Under the pieces are notes generated by a model. The model was given only the letters and a program-made list of their open reading frames with translations. It was not told the origin of the DNA and made no database searches. Shown in pieces: positions 1 through 5,864 of a stretch of DNA of 7,555 nt. The position numbers and the translations under genes were made by a program. Numbering within the stretch: the stretch's first letter is position 1; each line of letters begins with the position of its first letter. The stretch covers positions 1-7,555 of the forward strand of contig JAUPTP010000095.1 in assembly GCA_030918015.1 (NCBI GenBank), read 5' to 3'. Source of the DNA: Pseudomonadota bacterium (GTDB lineage Bacteria > Pseudomonadota > Gammaproteobacteria > Burkholderiales > Burkholderiaceae_C).

Positions 1-155
1 TGCTGGCCGAGCCGCCCTCGATCGACCGGGGCTAGGTCACCGACAAGGGCTCGATCAACCAGCGTGCGGTGCTGCAGCACCGCGCCGCGCTGGTCGAGGC
101 GATGTACGAGGGCCGAGAGAGCGACCCCTTCCTGATCCTGCCGCGCCGCGGCTGA
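1..155 (+). pseudogene. fcs: Feruloyl-CoA synthase-like acyl-CoA ligase, C-terminal end with in-frame TAG
   Basis: Only the last ~50 codons lie in the window, read in the frame starting at position 3 and ending at TGA 153-155. The peptide before the stop reads LAEPPSIDRG; then comes TAG at 33-35, followed by VTDKGSINQRAVLQHRAALV and a short tail. The stretch PPSIDRG-x-VTDKGSINQRA resembles the C-terminus of feruloyl-CoA synthases, ANL-superfamily enzymes that make feruloyl-CoA from ferulate, ATP and CoA. In that family I expect Glu at the interrupted position, so GAG to TAG by one base at 33 explains it. The Lys in TDKGS is probably the A10 catalytic lysine for adenylation, so a product ending at the TAG would lack it. 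The frame stays protein-like after the TAG, which points to a recent mutation or a sequencing error, not old decay. The family call comes from remembered motifs and a short fragment. The next gene starts 38 bases downstream. Confidence 0.62.
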
Positions 156-193
156 CCGCCGCCCGCCCGACCTCTCCACGAAAGACCCCTTCC

Positions 194-964
194 ATGCAGA
201 TTCAAGGACACACCGCCCTGGTCACCGGCGGCGGCTCCGGCCTCGGCGCCGCGGTCGCCCGCGAGCTGGCCCGCCAGGGCGCGAAGGTCGCGGTGCTCGA
301 TGTCAACGCCGCCGGCGCCGAGGCGGTCGCCGCCGAGATCGGCGGCCTGGCGCTGCGCTGCGACATCACCGACAGCGCCAGCGTCTCGGCTGCGCTCGAC
401 GCCGCCGAGGCCGCGCTGGGGCCCGCGCGCATCCTGATGAACATCGCCGGCATCGGCACCGCCAAGCGGGTGATCCAGCGCGACGGCTCGCCCGCGCCGC
501 TGGAGGACTTCGAGCGGGTGGTGCGCGTCAACCTGCTGGGCACCTACAACATGATCCGGCTGGCGGCCGCACGCACCGCCCGGCTCGAGCCGCTGGAGGG
601 CACCGCCGGCGAGCGCGGCGTCATCGTCTGCACCGCCTCGGTGGCGGCCTTCGACGGCCAGGTCGGCCAGGAGGCCTATGCGGCCAGCAAGGGCGGCCTG
701 GTCGGCATGACGCTGCCGCTGGCGCGCGACCTGGCGCAGTGGGGCATCCGGGTCTGCACGATCGCGCCGGGGCTGTTCGCCACGCCGCTGATGAAGGAGC
801 TGCCCGAGACGGTGCAGGAGTCGCTGGCCGCGGCGATTCCCTTCCCGAAGCGGCTGGGCGAGCCCGACGAGTTCGCGATGCTGGCGGCCCACATCGTCGC
901 CAACGGCCACCTCAACGGCGAGGTGATCCGCCTCGACGGCGCGCTGCGGCTGGCGCCGCGCTGA
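194..964 (+). CDS. HSD10-type short-chain dehydrogenase, probable 3-hydroxyacyl-CoA dehydrogenase
   Basis: This 256-residue classical short-chain dehydrogenase/reductase probably oxidises a 3-hydroxyacyl-CoA to the 3-ketoacyl-CoA with NAD+ in the cytoplasm. Visible motifs are the cofactor glycine motif TGGGSGLG (11-18), an acidic residue after strand beta-2 (D36 in VLDVN) favouring NAD over NADP, NIAG (83-86, usually NNAG), the active-site Asn (N113), Ser (S149 in TASVAAFDG), and Tyr/Lys in YAASK (Y162, K166), then the PG turn (192-193). The segments [18 protein letters not shown] and [17 protein letters not shown] are typical of the HSD17B10 / type II 3-hydroxyacyl-CoA dehydrogenase group, and length fits. 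The start ATG has only a weak purine-rich sequence upstream (about 178-185), 38 bases after the ligase stop, so co-transcription is likely. With a CoA ligase upstream and an acyl-CoA dehydrogenase downstream, I infer a role in side-chain beta-oxidation. The exact substrate cannot be read from sequence. Confidence 0.9.
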   Translation: MQIQGHTALVTGGGSGLGAAVARELARQGAKVAVLDVNAAGAEAVAAEIGGLALRCDITDSASVSAALDAAEAALGPARILMNIAGIGTAKRVIQRDGSPAPLEDFERVVRVNLLGTYNMIRLAAARTARLEPLEGTAGERGVIVCTASVAAFDGQVGQEAYAASKGGLVGMTLPLARDLAQWGIRVCTIAPGLFATPLMKELPETVQESLAAAIPFPKRLGEPDEFAMLAAHIVANGHLNGEVIRLDGALRLAPR

Positions 965-982
965 GCCACCCGGTCGATCGGC

Positions 983-1006
983 AGAAGACGAGAAGACGAG
1001 AAGACG
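983..1006 (+). repeat. Perfect tandem repeat, three copies of an 8-base unit
   Basis: The unit AGAAGACG occurs three times without mismatch at 983-990, 991-998 and 999-1006, in the gap between the dehydrogenase and the binding-protein gene. It is purine-rich, unlike the surrounding GC-rich sequence, and the last copy runs into the left arm of the inverted repeat beginning at 1005. Short perfect tandem repeats can change copy number by slippage; an 8-base change here would alter spacing in the leader or promoter region without touching a reading frame. No function is shown by the sequence itself. Confidence 0.85.
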
Positions 1007-1037
1007 GATAGGCCGACCGACCGGTCGGGAATATCCG
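1005..1037 (+). promoter_or_regulatory. Nested inverted repeat (predicted hairpin or operator) upstream of the transporter
   Basis: Outer arms CGGATA (1005-1010) and TATCCG (1032-1037) enclose inner arms CCGACC (1013-1018) and GGTCGG (1023-1028) around a GACC loop, with a small GG/GAA internal loop. That gives 12 base pairs in 33 bases. As DNA, the overlapping 12-base sequence at 1017-1028 (CCGACCGGTCGG) is a perfect palindrome of the kind bound by many TetR-family repressors. No run of T follows, so a standard intrinsic terminator is unlikely. It could be an mRNA hairpin protecting or setting the level of the transporter message, or a repressor site near a promoter. I see no convincing sigma-70 -35/-10 pair in the gap. 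Confidence 0.5.
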
Positions 1038-1090
1038 CATGGTCCCGGATTTCGCACAACGGCACAGTGCCACCCACCTCATCGGACCCC

Positions 1091-1095
1091 GGAGG
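1091..1095 (+). promoter_or_regulatory. Strong Shine-Dalgarno of the binding-protein gene
   Basis: GGAGG lies five bases before the ATG at 1101. It is one of the two best ribosome binding sites in the window, fits the high expression expected of a periplasmic binding protein, and fixes the start of that gene. Confidence 0.85.
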
Positions 1096-1100
1096 ACGAC

Positions 1101-2267
1101 ATGACGACGCACAAGAACGCAAGCAGCAAGACCTTCCTGAAGACCCTGGCCGCCGGCGCCGCGCTGTGCGCCGTGTCGGGCGCGGCGATGGCCGACATCA
1201 CCATCGGCGTGTCGCTGCCGCTGACCGGCCCGGCCAGCGGCCTGGGCATCCCGATGGGCAATGCCATCAAGCTGTGGCCGGCCAGCATCGCCGGCGAGAA
1301 GCTCAACGTCATCGTGCTCGATGACGCCACCGACCCGACCAAGGGCGTGCAGAACGCGCAGCGCTTCGTCACCCAGGACAAGGCCGACATCGTCATGGGC
1401 TCGTCGGCCACGCCGGTGGCCATCGCGATGGCCGACACCGTCTCGGCCGCCAGCACGCCGCACTTCATGTTCTCGCCGGCGGTGGTGCAGGCGGGCAAGG
1501 ACGCCTGGGCCTTCCGGCTGCCGCAGTCCAACGCGGTGATGTCGCATGCGCTGCTGATGCACATGAAGAAGCTCGGCGTGAAGTCGGTCGGCTTCCTGGG
1601 CTACACCGACGCCTACGGCGAGAGCTGGCTGAAGGACTTCCAGGCCGAGGCCGCGAAGATCGCGCCCGAGATCAAGGTGGTGGCCACCGAGCGCTTCGCC
1701 CGCTCCGACACCAGCGTGACGGCGCAGGCGCTCAAGCTGGTGTCGGCCAACCCCGACGCGATGCTGATCGTGGCCTCGGGCTCGGGCGCGGCCATGCCGC
1801 ACAAGGCCGTCGTCGAGCGCGGCTACAAGGGCCGCATCTACCAGACCCACGCCGCAGCCACCCGCGACCTGATGCGCATCGGCGGCAAGGATGTCGAGGG
1901 CGCCTTCGTCGTCTCCGGCCCGGCGGTGATCGGCGAGCAGCTGCCCGACAGCCACCCGTCGAAGAAGGCCGCGATCGACTTCGTGCAGAAGTACGAGAAG
2001 GCCTACGGCCCGAACTCGCGCAACCAGTTCGCCGGCCACGCCTATGACGCGATGGTGGTGCTGGAGAAGATCGTCCCGGTCGCGCTGAAGAAGGGCAAGC
2101 CCGGCACGCCGGAATTCCGCGCCGCGCTGAAGGAGGCCACCGAGACGATGGGCCGCACCGTCGTCTCGCACGGCGTGCTGAACTACACCAAGGACAACCA
2201 CTGGGGCTTCACCACCGAGACCGGCGTGATCCTCAAGGTCGTCAACGGCGACTGGAAGGTCGAGTGA
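1101..2267 (+). CDS. Periplasmic substrate-binding protein of a Liv/HAAT-type ABC transporter
   Basis: This 388-residue protein should capture the transported solute in the periplasm and deliver it to the LivH/LivM-type permeases encoded next. It begins with a Sec signal peptide: basic [10 protein letters not shown], a hydrophobic stretch (about 12-28) and a cleavage site AMA|DI after residue 31. C23 is not in a lipobox, so a soluble protein is expected. The mature part has the type I periplasmic-binding fold of the Peripla_BP_6 group: [19 protein letters not shown] near the start, the domain-one segment [18 protein letters not shown] (about 98-115), and [13 protein letters not shown] (about 164-176). 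Length is usual for the family. The stop is seven bases before the permease ATG. The ligand is not readable; ligase, dehydrogenase and acyl-CoA dehydrogenase neighbours make an aromatic or phenylpropenoid acid (compare CouP of Rhodopseudomonas) more likely than leucine. That is inference from context. Confidence 0.92.
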   Translation: MTTHKNASSKTFLKTLAAGAALCAVSGAAMADITIGVSLPLTGPASGLGIPMGNAIKLWPASIAGEKLNVIVLDDATDPTKGVQNAQRFVTQDKADIVMGSSATPVAIAMADTVSAASTPHFMFSPAVVQAGKDAWAFRLPQSNAVMSHALLMHMKKLGVKSVGFLGYTDAYGESWLKDFQAEAAKIAPEIKVVATERFARSDTSVTAQALKLVSANPDAMLIVASGSGAAMPHKAVVERGYKGRIYQTHAAATRDLMRIGGKDVEGAFVVSGPAVIGEQLPDSHPSKKAAIDFVQKYEKAYGPNSRNQFAGHAYDAMVVLEKIVPVALKKGKPGTPEFRAALKEATETMGRTVVSHGVLNYTKDNHWGFTTETGVILKVVNGDWKVE

Positions 2268-2274
2268 AGACCCC

Positions 2275-3312
2275 ATGGACCTCTCGATCGCAAGCATCCT
2301 CGCGCTCGACGGGGTGACCAATGGCGCGATCTACGCGCTCCTGGCCACCGCGACGGTGCTGCTCTTCGCCGTCACCCGGGTGATCTTCATCCCGCAGGGC
2401 GAGTTCGTCGCCTTCGGGGCGCTCACGCTGGCCCTCCTGCAGACCGGCCGGGTGCCGGGCACCGTCTGGCTGCTGCTGATCATGGCGGCGCTGGCGGCGC
2501 TGAGCGGCCTGGTGCAGGGCCTGCGCCAGCGCCGCGCCACCGCGCTGCTGCTGCGCGAGGCGGCCCTGACGCTGGCGGTGCCGGTGGCGGTGTCGGCGCT
2601 GGCGGTCGTCGCCGCGCCGATGCAGCTGCCGCTGGTGGCGCAGGCGCTGCTGACGCTGGCCATCGTCACGCCGCTGGGCGGGCTGACCTACCGGCTCGCC
2701 TACGAGTCGCTGGCCGACGCCACCGTGCTGGTGCTGCTGATCGTCTCGGTGGGCGTGCATTTCGCGCTGATCGGCCTGGGGCTGCTGTTCTTCGGCGCCG
2801 AGGGCTTCCGCAACCCGAGCTTCTGGGACGAGCGCTTCGCCGCCGGGCCGCTGATGCTCTCGGGGCAGACGGTCATCATCTTCCTGGCCTCGGCGGCGCT
2901 GATCGTGATGCTGTGGCTGTTCTTCGAGCGCTCGCTCTACGGCAAGGCGCTGCGCGCGACCGCGGTCAACCGCCTGGGCGCGCGGCTGATGGGCATCTCG
3001 ACGGTGCAGGCCGGGCGGCTGAGCTTCACGATGGCGGCCTTCATCGGCGCGCTCTCGGGCCTGCTGATCGGCCCGACCACCACGGTGTTCTACGACTCGG
3101 GCTTCCTGATCGGCCTGAAGGGCTTCGTCGCGGCGGTCTTCGCCGGGCTGTCGAGCTACCCGCTGGCGCTGGTGGGCGCGATGCTCGTCGGCCTGCTCGA
3201 ATCGTTCGGCTCGTTCTGGGCCAGCTCGTTCAAGGAGGTGATCGTGTTCACCTCCATCCTGCCGGTCCTGCTGTGGCGTTCGCTGCGTGACCCGCATCAT
3301 GAGGAGGATTGA
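2275..3312 (+). CDS. livH: LivH-type inner-membrane permease of the ABC transporter
   Basis: This 345-residue, strongly hydrophobic protein is one half of the membrane channel (BPD_transp_2 family). Family marks are [20 protein letters not shown] (about 16-35) followed by [10 protein letters not shown] (40-49), where LivH proteins usually have FAHGEF, and the cytoplasmic coupling loop [20 protein letters not shown] (223-242) that contacts the ATPase. LivH proteins are usually about 290-310 residues. Here there is roughly 45 residues of extra hydrophobic sequence between about 60 and 135, with a basic loop ([16 protein letters not shown], 81-96), which may add membrane segments. The ATG is seven bases after the binding-protein stop with no clear Shine-Dalgarno, so translation is probably coupled. 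The last codons (HHEED) also encode the ribosome binding site of the next gene. The symbol names the family, not a proven leucine substrate. Confidence 0.9.
   Translation: MDLSIASILALDGVTNGAIYALLATATVLLFAVTRVIFIPQGEFVAFGALTLALLQTGRVPGTVWLLLIMAALAALSGLVQGLRQRRATALLLREAALTLAVPVAVSALAVVAAPMQLPLVAQALLTLAIVTPLGGLTYRLAYESLADATVLVLLIVSVGVHFALIGLGLLFFGAEGFRNPSFWDERFAAGPLMLSGQTVIIFLASAALIVMLWLFFERSLYGKALRATAVNRLGARLMGISTVQAGRLSFTMAAFIGALSGLLIGPTTTVFYDSGFLIGLKGFVAAVFAGLSSYPLALVGAMLVGLLESFGSFWASSFKEVIVFTSILPVLLWRSLRDPHHEED
3301..3307 (+). promoter_or_regulatory. Shine-Dalgarno inside the end of livH that sets the start of the fusion gene
   Basis: GAGGAGG covers the last sense codons of the upstream permease gene and lies six bases before GTG 3314. 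Neither upstream in-frame start (GTG 3287 or ATG 3299) has such a site, so this sequence favours GTG 3314 and indicates translational coupling between the two permease genes. Confidence 0.7.
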
Positions 3313-3313
3313 C

Positions 3314-5095
3314 GTGGTGTCGGCCCGTACACGCTGGTTCATCGCCTTCGCCGCGCTGCTCGCGCTGCTGCCGGTCCTGCCGGTTCCCGAGTTCTGGATC
3401 ACCCAGCTCGACTACATCGGCCTGAACGCCATCGTCTCGCTCGGCCTGGTGCTGCTGACGGGCGTGGCGGGGCTGACCTCCTTCGGCCAGGCCGCCTTCG
3501 TCGGCATCGGCGCCTACACCGCAGCCGCCCTGGCGGTGAACGTCGGCCTGTCGCCGTGGCTGACGCTGTTCATCGGCCTGGGCATCACCGTGCTCGTGGC
3601 GCTGGTGCTGGCCGCCGTCACGCTGCGCATGTCGGGCCACTACCTGCCGCTGGCCACCATCGCCTGGGCGCTGTCGCTCTACTACACCATGTCGAACATG
3701 GAGTCGCTGGGCAAGTACGACGGCATCCTGGGCGTGCCGGCGCTGAGCCTGTTCGGGCTCGACCTCGGCTCCGGGCGCAGCTACTTCTACGTGATCTGGA
3801 CGATCGCGCTGCTGGCGGCGCTGGCGGTCATCCGCCTGCTGGACTCGCGCAGCGGCCGCGCGATCCGCGCGCTCAAGGGCGGCACGACCATGGCCGAGGC
3901 GATGGGCATCTCCACCTTCCGCTACAAGGTGCAGGTCTTCGTGCTGGCGGCGATGCTGGCCTCGGTCTCGGGCTGGCTGTTTGCGCACTTCCAGCGCACC
4001 GTCAACCCCTCGCCCTTCTCGCTGCCCAAGGGCATCGAGTACCTGTTCATGGCGGTGCTGGGCGGCGTCGGCCAGGTCTGGGGTGCCTTCACCGGCGCGG
4101 CGCTGGTCAAGCTGACCGAGGACCAGCTCAAGGACTGGCTGCCGCGGCTGATCGGCACCAGCGGCAACTACGAGGTCATCGTCTTCGGCCTGGTGCTGGT
4201 GGTGGTGCTGAAGTACGCCTCCGAGGGCCTGTGGCCGCACATCGAGCGCCTGTTCGCGCGCTTCCTGCCGGAGAAGCGCCGGGTGCGCGACTGGGCCGAC
4301 GCCGCGCCGCTGCCCGAGCGCGCCAAGCCGGCGCCGGGCGAGCTGCTGCTCGACGTCGACCGGGTGCGCAAGCAGTTCGGCGGCCTGGTGGCGGTCAACG
4401 ACGTGTCGTTCCAGATCCATGCCGGCGAGATCATCGGCCTGATCGGCCCGAACGGCGCGGGCAAGTCGACCACCTTCAACCTGGTCTCGGGCGTGCTGTC
4501 GAAGACCTCCGGGCAGGTGACCTTCCGCGGCGAGGATGTCTCGGCGCTGGCCTCGCGCGAGATCGCGCGGCGCGGCATGAGCCGCACCTTCCAGCACGTC
4601 AAGATGCTGCCCGACATGACGGTGCTGGAGAACGTCGCGCTGGGCGGCTACCTGCGCAGCTCGGCCGGCATGGCGCGGGCGATGCTGCGCCTGGACCGCG
4701 ACGAGGAGCGCCGCCTCTTCCGCGAGGCCGAGCGCCAGCTCGAGCGCATCGGCATGAAGGAGCAGATGCACGAGCTCGCCGGCAACCTGGCGCTCGGCCC
4801 GGCGCGGCTGATGGAGATCGCCCGCGCGCTGTGCACCGACCCGGCGCTGCTGCTGCTCGACGAGCCCGCCGCCGGCCTGCGCCACAAGGAGAAGCAGGCG
4901 CTGGCCGCGGTGCTGCGCCAGCTGAAAAGCGAGGGCATGAGCCTGCTGCTGGTCGAGCACGACATGGACTTCGTGATGAACCTGACCGACCGCATCGTGG
5001 TGATGGAGTTCGGCACCAAGCTGATCGAGGGCACGCCGGCGGTGGTGCAGGCCAGCCCGGTGGTGCGCGCCGCCTACCTCGGCACCGAGCACTGA
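3314..5095 (+). CDS. livM-livG: LivM-type permease fused to LivG-type ATPase
   Basis: A single 593-residue polypeptide (from GTG 3314) joins the second permease and one ATPase of the transporter. Residues about 1-316 are a LivM-type membrane domain, with GLTSFGQAAFVGIGAYTAAA (from 53) and the coupling loop GRAIRALKGGTTMAEAMGIS (from 181). A charged, Pro/Ala-rich linker (about 317-343) leads into a LivG-type nucleotide-binding domain: Walker A GPNGAGKST (378-386), signature LALGP (492-496), Walker B LLLLDEP (D516, E517) and switch His in VEHD (H549). The signature is unusual: LivG proteins commonly have a form such as LAYGQ. The D-loop region reads AAGLRHKE. I chose GTG 3314 because of the strong Shine-Dalgarno six bases upstream; GTG 3287 would give 602 residues and a 26-base overlap with the permease gene, and ATG 3299 is a third option. 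Such fused permease/ATPase proteins occur in other proteobacterial Liv-type systems. Confidence 0.9.
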   Translation: MVSARTRWFIAFAALLALLPVLPVPEFWITQLDYIGLNAIVSLGLVLLTGVAGLTSFGQAAFVGIGAYTAAALAVNVGLSPWLTLFIGLGITVLVALVLAAVTLRMSGHYLPLATIAWALSLYYTMSNMESLGKYDGILGVPALSLFGLDLGSGRSYFYVIWTIALLAALAVIRLLDSRSGRAIRALKGGTTMAEAMGISTFRYKVQVFVLAAMLASVSGWLFAHFQRTVNPSPFSLPKGIEYLFMAVLGGVGQVWGAFTGAALVKLTEDQLKDWLPRLIGTSGNYEVIVFGLVLVVVLKYASEGLWPHIERLFARFLPEKRRVRDWADAAPLPERAKPAPGELLLDVDRVRKQFGGLVAVNDVSFQIHAGEIIGLIGPNGAGKSTTFNLVSGVLSKTSGQVTFRGEDVSALASREIARRGMSRTFQHVKMLPDMTVLENVALGGYLRSSAGMARAMLRLDRDEERRLFREAERQLERIGMKEQMHELAGNLALGPARLMEIARALCTDPALLLLDEPAAGLRHKEKQALAAVLRQLKSEGMSLLLVEHDMDFVMNLTDRIVVMEFGTKLIEGTPAVVQASPVVRAAYLGTEH

Positions 5096-5112
5096 AGCAC
5101 CCGAGCGCAACC

Positions 5113-5117
5113 GGAGA
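5113..5117 (+). promoter_or_regulatory. Ribosome binding site of the livF-type gene
   Basis: GGAGA lies eight bases before the ATG at 5126, in the 30-base gap after the fusion gene, and supports that start. Confidence 0.65.
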
Positions 5118-5125
5118 CAAGAACG

Positions 5126-5845
5126 ATGGATCTGCTGCAAGTGCGCGGCCTGCGCGCCGGCTACGGCAAGGCCGAGGTGCTCTCGGGCCTGGACCTGAAG
5201 CTGCCCCAGGGCAGCGTGGTGACGGTGATCGGCCCCAACGGCGCCGGCAAGTCGACGACGCTCAACGCGCTGATGGGCGTGCTGCCCGCGCGGGGCGCGA
5301 TCACCTTCGACGGCCGCGACATCATCGACATGCCGCTCGAGGAGCGGGTGATGGCCGGCCTGGCGCTGGTGCCCGAGAAGCGCGAGCTGTTCTCGACGAT
5401 GACGGTCGAGGACAACCTGGTGCTGGGCGGCTGGCGCCAGAAGCGCCGCGGCAACGGCCAGTGGCTGGAGCAGCTCGAGCGCGTCTACGACCTCTTCCCG
5501 CGCCTGAAGGAGCGCCGCGACCAGCAGGCCGGCACGATGTCGGGCGGCGAGCGCCAGATGCTGGCGGTCGGCCGCGCGCTGATGAGCCAGCCCAAGGTGC
5601 TGATGCTCGACGAGCCCAGCCTGGGCCTGGCGCCGCTGATCGTGCGCGAGATCTTCCGCATCGTCGAGCGGCTGCGCGAGACGGGCGTGTCCATCCTGCT
5701 GATCGAGCAGAACGCGCGCGCCGCGCTGGAAGTCGCCGACTACGGCTATGTGCTGGAGACCGGCGCGATCGCGCTGGAGGGCCCGGCGCGCGAGCTGGCG
5801 GTCGACCCGCGCGTCATCGAGACCTATCTGGGCGCCAAGAAGTGA
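5126..5845 (+). CDS. livF: LivF-type ATPase of the ABC transporter
   Basis: This 239-residue protein is the second ATPase, expected to pair with the LivG-type domain at the cytoplasmic face of the permeases and power import. It shows the complete ABC set: Walker A GPNGAGKST (36-44), a Q-loop region LVPEKRELFSTMTVEDNL (81-98), signature MSGGERQ (138-144), Walker B VLMLDEPSLGLAP (158-170; D162, E163), and LLIEQN (191-196), where Gln195 stands at the switch-histidine position, as is normal for LivF. Length and the ending VIETYLGA (230-237) are typical. Unlike the partner domain, its signature motif is intact. The gene follows the fusion gene by 30 bases and precedes the acyl-CoA dehydrogenase by 19, so it is surely in the same operon. 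Assignment to the LivF family is firm; the substrate of the transporter is not. Confidence 0.94.
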   Translation: MDLLQVRGLRAGYGKAEVLSGLDLKLPQGSVVTVIGPNGAGKSTTLNALMGVLPARGAITFDGRDIIDMPLEERVMAGLALVPEKRELFSTMTVEDNLVLGGWRQKRRGNGQWLEQLERVYDLFPRLKERRDQQAGTMSGGERQMLAVGRALMSQPKVLMLDEPSLGLAPLIVREIFRIVERLRETGVSILLIEQNARAALEVADYGYVLETGAIALEGPARELAVDPRVIETYLGAKK

Positions 5846-5853
5846 TGCGCCCC

Positions 5854-5857
5854 GGAG
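5854..5857 (+). promoter_or_regulatory. Ribosome binding site of the acyl-CoA dehydrogenase gene
   Basis: GGAG lies seven bases before ATG 5865, in the 19-base gap after the livF-type stop. It supports ATG 5865 over the next in-frame ATG at 5892. Confidence 0.65.
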
Positions 5858-5864
5858 CCCGGAC

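Noticed and set aside
33..35. TAG as a recoded codon (suppressor or pyrrolysine)
   Set aside because: No recoding element or special tRNA is visible, and no other gene here has an internal TAG; mutation or sequencing error is simpler.
970..981. Near-palindrome CCGGTCGATCGG just after the dehydrogenase stop
   Set aside because: Has mismatched pairs and no T-run; too weak to call as operator or terminator, although it resembles the half-sites of the palindrome at 1017-1028.
1061..1071. Small dyad GGCAC-A-GTGCC before the binding-protein gene
   Set aside because: Only five-base arms; could occur by chance in a GC-rich gap and has no other support.
965..1100. Sigma-70 promoter for the transporter genes
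   Set aside because: Only an isolated -10-like GAATAT (1029-1034) is present, with no matching -35 element at proper spacing.
912..2321. Minus-strand open frame (469 codons) across the gap and the binding-protein gene
   Set aside because: Low-complexity Arg/His/Gly sequence opposite a well-supported gene with signal peptide and strong ribosome binding site.
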